64,000 bases of DNA, from the NCBI RefSeq assembly GCF_020526085.1, contig NZ_CP084874.1, forward strand, positions 3,162,001 to 3,226,000, written 5' to 3'. The position numbers and the translations under genes are program-made. Position 1 is the stretch's first letter. The number at the start of each line of letters is the position of its first letter. Source of the DNA: Klebsiella africana (GTDB lineage: Bacteria > Pseudomonadota > Gammaproteobacteria > Enterobacterales > Enterobacteriaceae). This document shows positions 47,889 through 60,636 of this stretch, piece by piece. The notes under the pieces are model-generated. The model did not search any database. It was not told where the DNA came from and saw only the letters and a program-made list of their open reading frames with translations.

Positions 47889-47907
47889 GGGAACAAGAGA
47901 AAAGCAG

Positions 47908-48450
47908 TTAACCGAGGGTTTTAAACGCTTTCAACCGCTGCAGATGCGGCGAGATGTTTTTAAATTTATGGGTCTGCTCTTCATCCCAGATAATTTCATA
48001 ATAATGGTGCAGGAGATCGGCGGAACGCTGGCTGTTCAGCGCTTCATCCTGCCGGGAGAGCACCACCAGGCAGCGATCGCGGTTCTTCTCGCGGAAGTTG
48101 GTCACGCACTTGGTGGCGATGTCAGCATACTCTTCCGGTCGGTCGATTTTGCCTTCCATGTTCTCATGCGGAAACAGGTTTGGATTGAACACCGCCTGGC
48201 GGATATCGCACAGAAAACCAATCCGCTCCGCCCAGTAGCCGCCAAGGCCGACGCCACAGATCAGCGGCCGGTCATCGGCAGTGAGCTGCAGCATTTTATC
48301 GACCTCTTTCAGCAAATGCTGCATATCGTGCTTGGGATGACGCGTGCTGTAGCTTATCAACCGCACGTCCGGGTCGATAAACTGCAGTTGCATCACCTTC
48401 TCATGGTTACCGGGGCTGTTCGAGTCAAAACCGTGTAAATAGATAATCAT
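47908..48450 (-). CDS. ycfP: YcfP family alpha/beta-hydrolase-like protein
   Basis: 180 residues from ATG 48450, the standard length. N-terminus [18 protein letters not shown] and [14 protein letters not shown], where the nucleophile serine of esterases is replaced by glycine, as in other YcfP proteins. Activity unknown. Follows nagZ by 35 nt and ends the hinT-to-ycfP operon. Confidence 0.93.
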   Translation of the reverse strand: MIIYLHGFDSNSPGNHEKVMQLQFIDPDVRLISYSTRHPKHDMQHLLKEVDKMLQLTADDRPLICGVGLGGYWAERIGFLCDIRQAVFNPNLFPHENMEGKIDRPEEYADIATKCVTNFREKNRDRCLVVLSRQDEALNSQRSADLLHHYYEIIWDEEQTHKFKNISPHLQRLKAFKTLG

Positions 48451-48485
48451 CGCATCCTCACCTGACAACAACGCCCCACAGAGCG

Positions 48486-49508
48486 TTACGCGGACTTCGC
48501 CTCTTGCCAGCGCGCATGAAGCTGCTCCAGCTGGGCACTCACCGTTTTCCAACGGGCTGAATCCCTTAACTCCTGACGGGAAAAGGAACCTTTATGATAC
48601 AATTTCGTAACACGCTCTGCTTTGATCGGCGACAGGTTATCCAGCACACTGACCGCGCCTTTACGATTATTGCAGACCAGTATCATATCGCAACCGGCGT
48701 CCAGCGACGCCTGGCCACGTTCGGCATAGCTGCCCATGATCGCTGCCCCCTCCATCGACAGATCGTCGGAGAAAATCACCCCGTCGAAGCCCAGCTCGCC
48801 GCGCAGCACCGTTTTCAGCCAGTACGCCGAGCCGCTGGCGGGACGCGGATCGAACTCCGGATAAATCACATGCGCCGGCATAATGGCATCCAGACGCTGC
48901 TCGGCGATAAGGCTTTTGAACACCGCCATATCGTGGTCGCGGATAACCGATACCGGCCGTGGATCGAACGGTGTTTCTTTGTGCGAATCAGCAGTCACCG
49001 CCCCGTGTCCCGGGAAGTGTTTGCCGGTGGTTTTCATGCCCGCGGCGTGCATACCGTCAATGAAGTGACGCGCCATCGCCAGCGCTTTTTGCGGATCTTC
49101 GTGATAAGAACGTTCGCCGATCGCGGCGCTGATATGGCCGACGTCCAGCACCGGCGCAAAGCTAATATCGATGTCCATGGCGATCATTTCGCTGGCCATC
49201 AGCCAACCGGCCTCAGCGGCCAGTTTGCCCCCCTCTTCCATCCCCAGCAGCGCGGCGAAAGACTGGGCCGCCGGTAAACGGGTAAACCCTTCGCGGAAAC
49301 GCTGAACCCGCCCCCCTTCCTGATCGACCGCCACCACCAGATGGTTTCGGGAGGCGTCGCGGATCTGGCGCACCAGCTCGCGCAGCTGCGCCGGATCGTG
49401 ATAATTTCGGGTAAAGAGGATCAACCCTCCCACCAGCGGATGCGCCAGAATCTCTCGCTCTTCCGCATCCAGTTCATACCCTTCGACATCCAACATCACT
49501 GGGCCCAC
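48486..49508 (-). CDS. nagZ: Beta-N-acetylhexosaminidase NagZ
   Basis: GH3 enzyme that removes GlcNAc from 1,6-anhydro muropeptides in the cytosol. Its product feeds NagK and, through AmpR, AmpC induction. Motif [18 protein letters not shown] carries the acid/base histidine and Asp. Nucleophile Asp in FSDDLSM. GTG start at 49508 behind AGAGAGG gives 340 residues. A longer frame with 15 more codons lacks support. Confidence 0.96.
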   Translation of the reverse strand: MGPVMLDVEGYELDAEEREILAHPLVGGLILFTRNYHDPAQLRELVRQIRDASRNHLVVAVDQEGGRVQRFREGFTRLPAAQSFAALLGMEEGGKLAAEAGWLMASEMIAMDIDISFAPVLDVGHISAAIGERSYHEDPQKALAMARHFIDGMHAAGMKTTGKHFPGHGAVTADSHKETPFDPRPVSVIRDHDMAVFKSLIAEQRLDAIMPAHVIYPEFDPRPASGSAYWLKTVLRGELGFDGVIFSDDLSMEGAAIMGSYAERGQASLDAGCDMILVCNNRKGAVSVLDNLSPIKAERVTKLYHKGSFSRQELRDSARWKTVSAQLEQLHARWQEAKSA

Positions 49509-49519
49509 ACTGACCTCTC

Positions 49520-50347
49520 TTATCCTTTGCGTTCGTTGTCTAACTGACACCATGTTTCATCTGCCAGCGTGATAAATTGCCGATCCCCGCTCTGCCGCCA
49601 GCGCATTTCATACCAGCCCGCCATCAGCAGCAGTACCCACGGGCGCCAGCGCGCAACCTGCCGCCGAAGCAGCTGCGCGTCGATCGCCGCCCGCCGGGCA
49701 TACGCATCCACCAGCTGACGGCGCTCGCCAGGCGCGCTCCACACCGCGGCCAGCTCCAGCGCAATATCACCATCGCCGGCATATTCCCAGTCGATCAGCC
49801 TCAGACCGGACTCATTATGGATAATATTGCCGGCATGGACGTCCATATGCAGCGGCGCCAGTCGCAGAGGACGGGGCTCGCCCTGGCGGCGCAGCCGCTG
49901 ATGCCAGCGCAGCCAGCGCGGCGTGCGCCGCGCTGGATCGCACCTCTGCCAGTACTGGGCCAGCAGCGGTGTGAGGCTAACACGCCAGCCAAACCGCGGT
50001 TGCTGATGCAAATCATACAATAAGCCCGACAGCTGCGGGGAGGCTGGTAACGCGCTTTTTACCTCACCCGCGCAATACTCCACCACCATCCAGCAGGGCG
50101 AGTAAAACAACGGGGCTGGGGCCAGCCTGACGGGTAGTCGGCGGAGTGCGCGATACTGACGGCGAAAATAGCAAGTGGCGGCAGACGGATCGTGCGGCTG
50201 ACGCAGCACGTGCCGCCGGTCGCCATCGCTGATAATCACACTGCCGCCGCTGAGGCCACTCTGACCCAGCGAGACGACAGGATGATAGTGGGGAAAGAAG
50301 CGCGACAAGAGTTCGTCGCGCGTTAGCTTATTGTTGCTGAACCGCAC
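49520..50347 (-). CDS. thiK: Thiamine kinase
   Basis: Phosphorylates salvaged thiamine. Aminoglycoside-phosphotransferase fold: [11 protein letters not shown] (catalytic loop) and [11 protein letters not shown] (metal Asp). 275 residues. The gene starts inside the last 20 nt of lpoB, a longer overlap than most in this operon, as in E. coli. Confidence 0.94.
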   Translation of the reverse strand: MRFSNNKLTRDELLSRFFPHYHPVVSLGQSGLSGGSVIISDGDRRHVLRQPHDPSAATCYFRRQYRALRRLPVRLAPAPLFYSPCWMVVEYCAGEVKSALPASPQLSGLLYDLHQQPRFGWRVSLTPLLAQYWQRCDPARRTPRWLRWHQRLRRQGEPRPLRLAPLHMDVHAGNIIHNESGLRLIDWEYAGDGDIALELAAVWSAPGERRQLVDAYARRAAIDAQLLRRQVARWRPWVLLLMAGWYEMRWRQSGDRQFITLADETWCQLDNERKG

Positions 50348-50975
50348 CTTTACCTGACCAGATAATCTCGCCGGTTTGCACCAGCATGAGCTGCATTTTC
50401 AGCTCAGGCGCGTTGACGTTGCCAGTGGCATTGGAGTAAAGCACATACTGCGCGCCCACGTTGCGGGCGATGCCCATGGCTTTGCTGCGGCTGCCAAGGC
50501 TGTCCTGCGGCGACAGGCCCAGTTGCTGCTTGGCGACCGCCAGCTGCTGCGCCGATACCAGGGTAAATTTACCGTTGCCCGCCAGCGCGTTGCGTAACGC
50601 GGTGGTCGCTTCCCCGGCATTCAGCGAACCATTGGTGCGGTTGTTCACGCTGTCAACCAGCAGAATACTGCCCGCATTGACCCCACTCGCCTGCAGCATC
50701 TGCCCCACCAGCGGCTGGACCGCGCCGTTCCAGTCATAATGACGCACACGCGGCGCTGGTTGACCCGACTGCTGATCCTGATGCTCAATGGGCCCCGGCT
50801 GCGATGGGACGGATGGCACCGCCGGTACCGTCGGCACCGTGGGCTGCGGCTGCGCAGGCTGCTGCGGCTGCGGTTTCGCCTCTTCGACCGGCGCGGGCTG
50901 CTCCCGCAACCCCGCACAGCCTGCGAGGAATATCGCCAGTGCTGTGATTAACGCATAGCGACACATTTTCATCAT
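50328..50975 (-). CDS. lpoB: Outer-membrane lipoprotein LpoB, activator of PBP1b
   Basis: Lipobox FLAGC places the acylated cysteine at residue 20. A Pro/Gln-rich linker (about 27-75) lets it reach across the periplasm. The C-terminal domain ([12 protein letters not shown] to [14 protein letters not shown]) binds the UB2H domain of MrcB. 215 residues. Two adjacent ATG codons (50975, 50972). Confidence 0.95.
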   Translation of the reverse strand: MMKMCRYALITALAIFLAGCAGLREQPAPVEEAKPQPQQPAQPQPTVPTVPAVPSVPSQPGPIEHQDQQSGQPAPRVRHYDWNGAVQPLVGQMLQASGVNAGSILLVDSVNNRTNGSLNAGEATTALRNALAGNGKFTLVSAQQLAVAKQQLGLSPQDSLGSRSKAMGIARNVGAQYVLYSNATGNVNAPELKMQLMLVQTGEIIWSGKGAVQQQ

Positions 50976-50987
50976 TATAATTACCCC

Positions 50988-51362
50988 TTACAGATAAAGA
51001 TAAAGGCGGGCCTTATGCGCCCCCAGGATATTGGCGCTGCCGTACAACGTCACGGAAGAGCGGGCCGGAACCACAATGGTGCGTGGTGCCTCCAGCGGAT
51101 GCATTTCGAGTCCGCGAGCGTCATACCAGAAAAAACGATAATGCACGGTGATCGGCTGCTGGCGCTCGTTATACAGCGTTGAGGAGGCGGTGGCCTGGAT
51201 CTCCGTCGCCACGACCGCGGGCTCGCTCGCGCTGATCCCGGCGGCCAGTACGCTCGATTCCATCACCAACGCCTGCTGCTCAGAAACGGGGATCTCCGGA
51301 TGGGAACTACATCCGGCCAGCAGCCCCGCTGCCAGACACGCGCCCAAAAGGGTCTTGAGCAT
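50988..51362 (-). CDS. ycfL: Lipoprotein YcfL
   Basis: 124 residues, lipobox LLAGC with Cys18. The mature part is the DUF1425 (YcfL) fold, with TLYNERQQPITVHYRFFWYD near residue 63. Function not known. 4 nt behind hinT and 12 nt before lpoB. Confidence 0.93.
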   Translation of the reverse strand: MLKTLLGACLAAGLLAGCSSHPEIPVSEQQALVMESSVLAAGISASEPAVVATEIQATASSTLYNERQQPITVHYRFFWYDARGLEMHPLEAPRTIVVPARSSVTLYGSANILGAHKARLYLYL

Positions 51363-51366
51363 GGCG

Positions 51367-51723
51367 TTAGCCTTTGTGCGCCAGCATCGGGCCCAGCGGA
51401 CGGCCGCCCAGCAGATGCATATGGATATGGTAAACTTCCTGGCCGCCGTGGCGGTTGCAGTTGACGATCAACCGGTAGCCATCGTCGGCGAGACCTTCAT
51501 CGCGGGCAATCTTCGCCGCGACGGTCATCATCCGGCCCAGGGCCAGCTCATGTTCGGTGGTGACGTCATTTACGGTAGGAATCAGAACATTCGGGACAAT
51601 CAGAATGTGGGTCGGCGCCTGCGGAGAGATGTCGCGAAAAGCGGTCACCAGATCGTCCTGATAAACAATATCCGACGGGATTTCCCGGCGAATGATTTTG
51701 CTGAAAATCGTTTCTTCTGCCAT
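51367..51723 (-). CDS. hinT: HIT-family purine nucleoside phosphoramidase HinT
   Basis: 118 residues. The histidine triad HIHMHLLGG is present, preceded by NGxEGGQ-like [10 protein letters not shown]. Cleaves AMP-lysine and related phosphoramidates. First gene of the hinT-ycfL-lpoB-thiK-nagZ-ycfP operon. Confidence 0.96.
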   Translation of the reverse strand: MAEETIFSKIIRREIPSDIVYQDDLVTAFRDISPQAPTHILIVPNVLIPTVNDVTTEHELALGRMMTVAAKIARDEGLADDGYRLIVNCNRHGGQEVYHIHMHLLGGRPLGPMLAHKG

Positions 51724-51940
51724 GACTGATTCCTTATTAGTTTAATCCCATGCGCTGGCCTGCTTCTGCAGATAAACGCGGACGCACAGGTTCAGATAAG
51801 AGTATGAGCGACATTCTCCCCCTCTTTCAACCTGAAAGCACTTTTTCTTATTCAACTATAGACTTAGCTGATGATGGAATAAGCATTTGCCGGACAATTT
51901 TCAGGGTTATCCACCTCAAAAGCCCCGTCTGAAGACGTAA
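51724..51940. other. hinT/ptsG spacer without gene
   Basis: In E. coli fhuE, a siderophore receptor gene, lies between ptsG and hinT. Here only about 260 bp remain, with no fhuE-like coding that I can recognise. A short frame at 51804-51932 (MSDILPLFQPESTF...) has no ribosome site. The hinT promoter is presumably here. Confidence 0.5.
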
Positions 51941-51964
51941 AAAAGGCAGCCATTTGGCTGCCTT
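51935..51964 (-). terminator. Terminator of ptsG
   Basis: Stem AAGGCAGCC/GGCTGCCTT with loop ATTT. On the minus strand it is followed by TTTTACG. It ends 20 nt after the ptsG stop. Confidence 0.9.
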
Positions 51965-51984
51965 AGTCTCCCCGATACTACGTC

Positions 51985-53418
51985 TTAACTGTTACGGATG
52001 TACTCATCCATTTCAGTTTTCAGGTTATCGGACTTGGTACCGAAGATGGCCTGTACGCCTGAACCTGCCACTACCACGCCAGCGGCGCCCAGTTTTTTCA
52101 GGCCAGCCTGGTCAACTTTCGCTACATCCGCCACGCTAACACGCAGACGAGTAATACATGCGTCAAGGTTGGTGATGTTCTCTTTACCGCCGAAAGCGGC
52201 AATCAGCGCCGGAGCCATCTCGCTGGTTGCGCCAGCTTTGTTCTCTTCGGTGGTATCTTCACGACCCGGTGTTTTCAGATCCAGCGCTTTAATCAGCACA
52301 CGGAAAACGACGTAGTACACGATCGCATAGCAGATACCGACGATCGGGAACAGCCACAGCTTGCTGCTGTTACCGGACAGGACGATAAAGTCGATCAGGC
52401 CGTGAGAGAACGAGGTACCGTCACGCATACCCAGCAGGATACAGATCGGGAACGCCAGACCTGCCAGGATGGCATGGATAACGTACAGGATCGGTGCCAC
52501 GAACATGAACGAGAACTCGATCGGCTCAGTGATACCGGTCAGGAACGAGGTCAGCGCAGCGGAGATCATGATACCGCCCACTTTAGCGCGGTTTTCCGGT
52601 TTAGCAGAGTGCCAAATCGCGATAGCCGCTGCCGGCAGACCGTACATTTTGAACAGGAAGCCGCCAGACAGTTTGCCCGCGGTCGGGTCGCCTGCCATGT
52701 AGCGCGGGATATCGCCGTGGAACACCTGACCAGCCGCGTTGGTGTATTCGCCGATCTGCATCTGGAAAGGAACGTTCCAGATGTGGTGCAGACCAAACGG
52801 CACCAGGCAACGCTCGATGAAACCGTAGATACCAAACGCTACCACCGGGTTCTGATAAGCAGCCCACTGGGAGAAGGTTTGGATCGCGGAACCGATCGGC
52901 GGCCAAATGAAGGAGAGGATCACGCCGGTAAAGATAGCGGCCAGACCGGAGATAATCGGTACAAAGCGCTTGCCCGCAAAGAAGCCAAGGTACTCTGGCA
53001 ACTTAATGCGATAGAAGCGATTGAACATGTACGCGGCGATAGCACCGGAGATAATACCGCCAAGCACGCCGGTATCAGCCAGGTGTTTTGCCGCAATCTC
53101 GTCAGCAGGTAAATGCAGCACCAGCGGCGCAACAACCGCCATGGTTTTCACCATGATGCCGTAAGCCACGACTGCAGCCAGTGCGGATACACCGTCGTTA
53201 TTGGTGAAGCCGAGGGCCACACCGATAGCGAAGATCAGCGGCATGTTGGCGAAAACTGAACCGCCTGCTTCTGCCATAACGTGGGAGACCACGGCTGGCA
53301 GCCAGCTGAAGTTTGCGGAACCGACGCCCAGCAGGATACCTGCGATAGGCAGTACGGATACCGGCAGCATCAGCGATTTACCGACCTTCTGCAGGTTAGC
53401 AAATGCATTCTTAAACAT
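51985..53418 (-). CDS. ptsG: PTS glucose transporter subunit IICB
   Basis: Imports and phosphorylates glucose with Crr (IIA-Glc). IIC membrane domain 1-320 ([18 protein letters not shown]), linker KTPGRED near 385, IIB domain with phosphorylated Cys in [15 protein letters not shown]. 477 residues, E. coli length. The ribosome-site region reads ACTCAGGAGCACTCTC, the stretch that sRNA SgrS pairs with in E. coli. Confidence 0.98.
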   Translation of the reverse strand: MFKNAFANLQKVGKSLMLPVSVLPIAGILLGVGSANFSWLPAVVSHVMAEAGGSVFANMPLIFAIGVALGFTNNDGVSALAAVVAYGIMVKTMAVVAPLVLHLPADEIAAKHLADTGVLGGIISGAIAAYMFNRFYRIKLPEYLGFFAGKRFVPIISGLAAIFTGVILSFIWPPIGSAIQTFSQWAAYQNPVVAFGIYGFIERCLVPFGLHHIWNVPFQMQIGEYTNAAGQVFHGDIPRYMAGDPTAGKLSGGFLFKMYGLPAAAIAIWHSAKPENRAKVGGIMISAALTSFLTGITEPIEFSFMFVAPILYVIHAILAGLAFPICILLGMRDGTSFSHGLIDFIVLSGNSSKLWLFPIVGICYAIVYYVVFRVLIKALDLKTPGREDTTEENKAGATSEMAPALIAAFGGKENITNLDACITRLRVSVADVAKVDQAGLKKLGAAGVVVAGSGVQAIFGTKSDNLKTEMDEYIRNS

Positions 53419-53517
53419 AATTGAGAGTGCTCCTGAGTATTTGGTACTTTTTTTACGTTTTCACGCATTGGCCCGGGGGGAGAACCGCGCCGTGGACAGG
53501 ACATCTAAGCGCCCTTT

Positions 53518-53571
53518 ATTTATTACACAGAGTAAAATAATTAACAGGATGATTGTTTGACGGCTATCACG
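53518..53571 (-). promoter_or_regulatory. ptsG promoter operators: Mlc site and CRP site
   Basis: Minus-strand ATTATTTTACTCTGTGTAAT at 53522-53541 corresponds to the Mlc operator. CGTGA-TAGCCG-TCAAA at 53556-53571 is a CRP half-match (8 of 10), as known at the E. coli promoter. The leader between here and the ATG is about 100 nt and carries the sRNA target. Confidence 0.75.
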
Positions 53572-53631
53572 TTTCAATCAGCCTTACGGTAAAAATTTAC
53601 ATCAGCTTACATAAGATGTATCTGGATGTTG

Positions 53632-53667
53632 CAAAAAAACCTTCACCGCCACTTTTGTGGCGGTGAA
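53632..53667 (-). terminator. Terminator of the ycfH operon
   Basis: Stem TTCACCGCCAC/GTGGCGGTGAA (11 bp) with loop TTTT. On the minus strand a run GGTTTTTTT follows. It also shields the ptsG promoter from read-through. Confidence 0.9.
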
Positions 53668-53715
53668 CTTTACTCGCTTTGGCTATTAATTACGAGCCTT
53701 AAAATAATAAGCAGA

Positions 53716-54510
53716 TCAAGCGGGTTGCAAGCGGGCGGGGTCAATGTGGAACAGAGTGGCAAAATTGTCGGTGGTCTGCTGGGCCAGCTGCTCCAGCGAC
53801 ACCCCCTTCAACACCGCCATGTATTCAGCAACGTCACGCACCAGCGCCGGCTGGTTCTCTTTGCCACGATGGGGTACCGGCGCCAGGTACGGCGAATCGG
53901 TCTCCACCAGCAGGCGATCCAGTGGAACATAGCGCGCCGCATCACGCAGCTGCTCCGCGTTGCGGAACGTGACGATACCGGAAAACGAAATATAGAACCC
54001 CATGTCGAGCAGTTTACCCGCAGTCTCCCTGTCCTCAGTGAAACAGTGTAGTACGCCACCGCAATCCGTCACTTTTTCTTCGCGCAAAATCGCCAGGGTG
54101 TCGGCACGCGCGTCGCGGGTGTGGACGATCACTGGTTTATTCAGCTCGCGGCCGATGCGAATGTGATCGCGGAAGGAGGTTTGCTGCTGAGTTTTGGTTT
54201 CCGGGGTATAAAAATAATCCAGACCGGTCTCCCCCATCGCCACAACGCCCTCTTCCGCTGCCAGCGCGCGCAGGGTCTCGACCTCGTAGGGCTCGTCCTG
54301 GTTTAACGGGTGCACGCCGCAGGAGAAGACGACGTTATCACGCGTCCCCACCAGCTCACGCATACTGCGGTAGCCGGGCAACGTCGTGGCGACCGCGAGG
54401 CAAAATTTCACATCGCGCGCGGCCGCTTTTGCCAGCACGTCGTCGACGTTTTTGTGCAAAGTTTGATAATCCAGACCATCAAGATGGCAGTGGGAGTCGA
54501 CTAAAAACAT
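53716..54510 (-). CDS. ycfH: TatD-family metal-dependent hydrolase YcfH
   Basis: 264 residues. Metal-binding DSHCHLD at residues 5-11, GETGLDYFY, HTRDA and ETDSPYLAP. TatD homologs act as 3'-5' exonucleases or D-aminoacyl hydrolases, and the cellular role of YcfH is not fixed. 10 nt behind holB. Confidence 0.94.
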   Translation of the reverse strand: MFLVDSHCHLDGLDYQTLHKNVDDVLAKAAARDVKFCLAVATTLPGYRSMRELVGTRDNVVFSCGVHPLNQDEPYEVETLRALAAEEGVVAMGETGLDYFYTPETKTQQQTSFRDHIRIGRELNKPVIVHTRDARADTLAILREEKVTDCGGVLHCFTEDRETAGKLLDMGFYISFSGIVTFRNAEQLRDAARYVPLDRLLVETDSPYLAPVPHRGKENQPALVRDVAEYMAVLKGVSLEQLAQQTTDNFATLFHIDPARLQPA

Positions 54511-54520
54511 AATGTCTCAC

Positions 54521-55525
54521 TCAGAGGTGGGAGACGGGTAAAACCGTCCCAGGTTGCAGGTAATGTTCCCAGCGCAGCAAGCGCTCGGTAAGCAGCAGTT
54601 CGCGGTTAACGCCGACGACGTTCAGCAATTGCTCGCGGCAGGTACAGACGTCATCAGCGATCGCCTGCAGCCGGGCGGCCGGCAGGCTGTGCGCCAGCTG
54701 CTCCAGCAGCGGCCAAACGTCCGGATTACTCACCAGGGCAATCCCCTGCTGTCGTTTTTGCGCATCGACCAGCAGCGATGCCAGCCAGTGCAGGCGAACC
54801 GCCGCCTGTTCATGATTAAGTATCGCCAGTAGCGCCAGCCAGTCACCGCTCGCCAGGGTAGTCGCCAACGCCTGACACAGCTGCTGTCGCGCCGTCCACT
54901 GCGGCTCCTGTAGCACTTCGAGCGCCGCAGCCGGCGCGCCAGCGCACAGACGTAACGCCGTCAGCAGCGCTTCCTGCGGCTGGTTCACCTCCCGCGACAG
55001 CCAGGCCAGAGCATAAGATTCTGAGGGTGGCGCCAGATGGTACAGCCGACAACGGCTGCGCAAGGTGGTCAGCAGACGTGCCGGTTCCTCACAGGCGAGG
55101 AAGAACCAGGTATTCTCCGGGGGCTCCTCCAGCGTTTTCAGTAAGGCGTTAGCGGCAGCATCAGTCAGCAAGGCGGCATCGCTAATCCATACCACTTTCG
55201 CCCCACCGAGGCGCGCGCGCTCATAGAGCTTTTCATTAACATCGCGCACCGCGTCAATGCCCAGCGCGCTCTTGCCCTTCTCAGGGCTTAGCGAATAGTA
55301 ATCAGGATGCGTACCGGCCTGCATCAACTGGCAACTATGGCACTGGCCGCAGCTTTTATGCCCTTCGGGCTGGCGGCACATCAGGAAGCGGCATAGTGCG
55401 TAAATTAACGCCTCGCCGCCCATCCCGCGCAGGGACTGTAACAGTAAGGCGTGGTGGCCTCGTCCGGTCTGATAGCTACCGACCAGTTGCTCGAACGAGG
55501 GGCGCAGCCACGGATACCATTTCAT
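54521..55525 (-). CDS. holB: DNA polymerase III delta-prime subunit
   Basis: Rigid stator of the clamp loader. From ATG 55525 ([15 protein letters not shown]) 334 residues, as in E. coli. Zinc module [16 protein letters not shown] near residue 50. The P-loop is degenerate, normal for delta-prime. Overlaps tmk by 4 nt (ATGA). Confidence 0.96.
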   Translation of the reverse strand: MKWYPWLRPSFEQLVGSYQTGRGHHALLLQSLRGMGGEALIYALCRFLMCRQPEGHKSCGQCHSCQLMQAGTHPDYYSLSPEKGKSALGIDAVRDVNEKLYERARLGGAKVVWISDAALLTDAAANALLKTLEEPPENTWFFLACEEPARLLTTLRSRCRLYHLAPPSESYALAWLSREVNQPQEALLTALRLCAGAPAAALEVLQEPQWTARQQLCQALATTLASGDWLALLAILNHEQAAVRLHWLASLLVDAQKRQQGIALVSNPDVWPLLEQLAHSLPAARLQAIADDVCTCREQLLNVVGVNRELLLTERLLRWEHYLQPGTVLPVSHL

Positions 55526-56163
55526 GCCGGCTGCTCCGCCATCCACTGGGCGATCGTGGCGCGAATGTCACGCGCTACGGCGTCCAGCGACTGAGTCGCG
55601 TCAATCGTACGGATTGAAGGATCGGCTGCGGCCAGCTCAAGATAGCGCGCACGGGTGCGATTGAAGAAGTTCATGGACTCCTGCTCAATGCGATCCAGCT
55701 CGCCGCGGGCCCGGGCGCGCTGCAGCCCGACTTCTGGCGTGACGTCGAGGTACAGCGTCAGATTGGGGCGAAAATCGCCGAGTACCGCGTCGCGCAGCGT
55801 CGCCAGCATCGTGCGGTCAATTCCCCGACCGCCGCCCTGATAGGCCTGAGTCGACAGATCGTGACGATCGCCGATCACCCACTGGCCGCGGGCCAGAGCA
55901 GGCTTAATCACGGTCTCCACCAGCTGGACGCGCGCCGCGTAAAACATCAGCACTTCTGCTTTATCATTAATGACTTCATCGCCTGTGGACTGGATATCCA
56001 GCACCAGGCTACGCAGCTTTTCGGCGAGGATGGTGCCCCCCGGCTCGCGGGTAAACACCATATCGTGAATACCTGCCGACTGCAGCGTCTCCACCACCAG
56101 TTGACGCGCGGTGGTCTTCCCGGCGCCTTCCAGCCCCTCGATGACGATATAGTTACTGCGCAT
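55522..56163 (-). CDS. tmk: Thymidylate kinase
   Basis: Converts dTMP to dTDP. P-loop [10 protein letters not shown] at residues 8-17, [16 protein letters not shown], and the LID arginines after. 213 residues. Overlaps mltG by 11 nt at its start and holB by 4 nt at its end. Confidence 0.97.
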   Translation of the reverse strand: MRSNYIVIEGLEGAGKTTARQLVVETLQSAGIHDMVFTREPGGTILAEKLRSLVLDIQSTGDEVINDKAEVLMFYAARVQLVETVIKPALARGQWVIGDRHDLSTQAYQGGGRGIDRTMLATLRDAVLGDFRPNLTLYLDVTPEVGLQRARARGELDRIEQESMNFFNRTRARYLELAAADPSIRTIDATQSLDAVARDIRATIAQWMAEQPA

Positions 56164-57175
56164 TTTTTTCCTTAAGTACTTTCAGATAGTCCTGCACCGC
56201 GCGGTTATGGCTGACCAGGTTTGTGGTAAACGTATGGCCCCCTTTCCCGTCGGCGACGAAATAGAGATATGGCGTTTTCGCCGGATGGGCGGCCGCCTTC
56301 AGTGACGCTTCGCCCGGCACCGCGATAGGGCCTGGCGGCAAGCCGCTGATGGTATAAGTATTGTATGCGGTCGGCGTCTCGAGATCCTTACGCGTTAACT
56401 TACCAGTATATCCTTCGCCCATCCCGTAGATCACGGTCGGATCGGTCTGTAAGCGCATACCGATGCGCAGGCGGTTGATAAATACCGACGCGACGCGATC
56501 ACGCTCTTCCGCCACCGCGGTCTCTTTCTCAATAATCGAGGCCATGGTCAACAGCTGGTTCTGATCGGCATAGGGCAGATTCTCCATCCGTCCTTCCCAG
56601 ATCTTCGCCACTTCGGTGACCATTTTCTGATGCGCGCGCTTGAGGATGGCGATATCACTGGTATTAGCGGTGTACATCCAGGTATCCGGCCAAAACCAGC
56701 CCTCCACCCAGTCGGCATGCTCGAGCCCTAACGCCTTAGCCACCGTCGCGTAGCTGTCGTCATCAAGCGTGTGTTTCACGTACGGGGCATCGCGCAGCTG
56801 GCGAAGGTAGTCGCTGACGCGCATACCTTCGACAAAGCGCAACGGAAACTGCGCCTCTTTACCGCTGGCCAGCAACTGCAGCATCTCGCGCACCGTCATC
56901 TGCGGGGTGAAGCGATAGGTCCCGGCTTTGAAGTGAGACAGCTCAGGTTCCACCCGCAGCAACCACTGGAAAACGCGCGGGCGATTGATCACCTTCTCGC
57001 GATAAAGATCCTCGCCCAGCGCCAGACGCCCGGTGCCGGCATCCAGGGTGAAGATCGTCTCTTCTTTAATCAGCAGCTTGCTGTCCGCCAGCTGGCGTAC
57101 TTTCCACATGCCTGCCGCCGCGGCGATGCCCAACACCACCACTAACAGCAGAATAAATCGTAACATTTTCTTCAT
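56153..57175 (-). CDS. mltG: Endolytic murein transglycosylase MltG
   Basis: Inner-membrane enzyme that cuts nascent glycan strands and sets their length. From ATG 57175 (MKKMLRF) 340 residues. One TM segment at 7-24, a LysM-like part, and the catalytic Glu in [12 protein letters not shown]. 1 nt after the pabC stop. Confidence 0.96.
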   Translation of the reverse strand: MKKMLRFILLLVVVLGIAAAAGMWKVRQLADSKLLIKEETIFTLDAGTGRLALGEDLYREKVINRPRVFQWLLRVEPELSHFKAGTYRFTPQMTVREMLQLLASGKEAQFPLRFVEGMRVSDYLRQLRDAPYVKHTLDDDSYATVAKALGLEHADWVEGWFWPDTWMYTANTSDIAILKRAHQKMVTEVAKIWEGRMENLPYADQNQLLTMASIIEKETAVAEERDRVASVFINRLRIGMRLQTDPTVIYGMGEGYTGKLTRKDLETPTAYNTYTISGLPPGPIAVPGEASLKAAAHPAKTPYLYFVADGKGGHTFTTNLVSHNRAVQDYLKVLKEKNAQ

Positions 57176-57176
57176 A

Positions 57177-57986
57177 CTAACCAGACAGCTCACACAAAGG
57201 GGCTAAAAAATGGTAAAGCTCACGCGAGGACCAGACGGTCTCTTCCCAGCGACGAACCGGCACCAGTGGCATCAGCGCATTACAGATCAGTACCTCATCG
57301 GCTTCACGCAACGCCTCGGGGCGCGCAGTGACTTCGACAACGCGAAATGTCGATGGTGCCAGCTGCGCAATACAGCGCTGCCGCATAATGCCGTTGACCC
57401 CGGCATAATCGAGTCGCGGAGTAAATACATCACGTCCCTTACGCCAGAATAAATTCGCGGCACAGCATTCCGTAAGCCACCCATCACTGTCAAGGACCAG
57501 CGCCTCATCGGCGTCCGTCTGTTCAAGATGAGAGCGGATCAGCACCTGCTCAAGGCGATTAAGATGCTTCAGGCCAGCCAGCCAGGGGTTGCGGCCCAAA
57601 GGCACCGGGCTCTGGATCAGGGAAACGCCCTCCTCCCGCCAGCGCGCATAATGCGCCGGGAACGGAGAGACGCTGAGAATGCGGGTCGGTGTCAGGCAGC
57701 CCGTCGTGCTGTATCCCCTCCCGCCGGCGCCGCGGGTCAGGGTCACCTTCAGCACACCCTGCGCATGCGGCCGCGCCAGACGCTGCATCTCATCGCTCAG
57801 CGTCAGCCAGTCATCAAATGGGATGCGTAATTTTTCGCAGATCATCTGCAAACGCTGTAGATGAGCATCCAGCAGCGCAACCTGCCCGTGCTGGATGCGG
57901 GCGGTGGTAAAACAGCCGTCGCCAAACTGGGTGGCGCGATCGTTCGCCACCAGCGTGTCCTGTGCAACGCCATTTATTAAGAACAT
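57177..57986 (-). CDS. pabC: Aminodeoxychorismate lyase
   Basis: PLP enzyme that makes p-aminobenzoate and pyruvate from ADC for folate. Schiff-base Lys in [22 protein letters not shown] at the N-terminus. 269 residues. Preceded by the fabF terminator, so it may have its own promoter or rely on read-through. Confidence 0.95.
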   Translation of the reverse strand: MFLINGVAQDTLVANDRATQFGDGCFTTARIQHGQVALLDAHLQRLQMICEKLRIPFDDWLTLSDEMQRLARPHAQGVLKVTLTRGAGGRGYSTTGCLTPTRILSVSPFPAHYARWREEGVSLIQSPVPLGRNPWLAGLKHLNRLEQVLIRSHLEQTDADEALVLDSDGWLTECCAANLFWRKGRDVFTPRLDYAGVNGIMRQRCIAQLAPSTFRVVEVTARPEALREADEVLICNALMPLVPVRRWEETVWSSRELYHFLAPLCELSG

Positions 57987-58060
57987 AAAGGACTCCTTTT
58001 CACTGGTCGGTCAGTGTCTCAGGACCCAAAGCAGAGGACAAGCGGAGAAAGCTGAATAAA

Positions 58061-58084
58061 AAAGGCCCGACGAACGGGCCTTTT
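58061..58084 (-). terminator. Terminator after fabF
   Basis: Stem AAAGGCCCG/CGGGCCTTT with loop ACGAA. On the minus strand it runs into TTTTTTATTC. It separates the fab genes from the pabC-to-ycfH group. Confidence 0.88.
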
Positions 58085-58111
58085 GTTAAAGCTGTACCGG
58101 GGCAAGCCCTG

Positions 58112-59679
<1,568 letters not shown>

Positions 59680-59889
59680 ACTCTTAAATTTCCTATCAAA
59701 ACTCGCTTTCGCGATGGTTTTCGTAGTGTATAAAATGTTGAAAAATTTGCAACTAAATCCCGGCAGGTCTTACCACGATTTTGCGCTATTTTGAGGCCGT
59801 TTGCCCTAAGAACGCAAATCTTTTCGCACAAAACCGCACATGAAACCGTGCGAGGTGCGCGGTTCCTGAACGTTTTGCACAAATCTCGG

Positions 59890-60624
59890 TCAGACCATGT
59901 ACATTCCGCCGTTAACGTGCAGCGTTTCACCAGTGATGTAACTTGCTTCGTCAGAGGCTAAAAATGCAACCGCGCTGGCGATTTCATTTGGGGTGCCAAG
60001 GCGCCCCGCAGGAACTGCCGCCAGCGTACCCGCACGCTGCTCATCGGTCAGCGCACGCGTCATGTCCGTTTCAATAAAGCCCGGAGCAACAACGTTTACA
60101 GTAATACCGCGGGACGCAACTTCACGTGCCAGTGATTTACTGAAGCCGATCAGACCTGCTTTCGCCGCAGCGTAGTTAGCCTGACCCGCATTTCCCATGG
60201 TACCAACCACAGAACCGATAGTGATAATACGTCCATGACGCTTTTTCATCATAGCGCGCATTACCGCTTTTGACAGACGGAAAACCGATGACAGGTTGGT
60301 TTCGATAATATCGTTCCACTCGTCATCTTTCATGCGCATTAACAGGTTGTCACGAGTGATACCGGCATTATTTACCAGGATATCAACTTCGCCAAACTCT
60401 GCGCGAACATTTTCCAGAACAGATTCAATAGATGCCGGGTCGGTCACATTCAACATCAGACCTTTACCGTTGGCGCCTAAATAGTCGCTGATGGCCTGCG
60501 CGCCGCTTTCGCTGGTCGCAGTACCGATAACTTTCGCGCCACGGGCGGCGAGCGTTTCAGCGATTGCACGGCCAATACCGCGGCTTGCACCGGTAACCAG
60601 CGCGATTTTTCCTTCAAAACTCAT
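59890..60624 (-). CDS. fabG: 3-oxoacyl-ACP reductase
   Basis: NADPH-dependent SDR. TGASRGIG at residues 11-18, catalytic Ser in TIGSVVG, Tyr and Lys in NYAAAKAG. 244 residues, E. coli length. 12 nt behind fabD. Confidence 0.98.
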   Translation of the reverse strand: MSFEGKIALVTGASRGIGRAIAETLAARGAKVIGTATSESGAQAISDYLGANGKGLMLNVTDPASIESVLENVRAEFGEVDILVNNAGITRDNLLMRMKDDEWNDIIETNLSSVFRLSKAVMRAMMKKRHGRIITIGSVVGTMGNAGQANYAAAKAGLIGFSKSLAREVASRGITVNVVAPGFIETDMTRALTDEQRAGTLAAVPAGRLGTPNEIASAVAFLASDEASYITGETLHVNGGMYMV

Positions 60625-60636
60625 GGTTTTCCTCTT

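Noticed and set aside
51804..51932. Short frame MSDILPLFQPESTF between hinT and ptsG as a fhuE remnant
   Set aside because: No resemblance to the FhuE N-terminus that I can recognise and no ribosome site.
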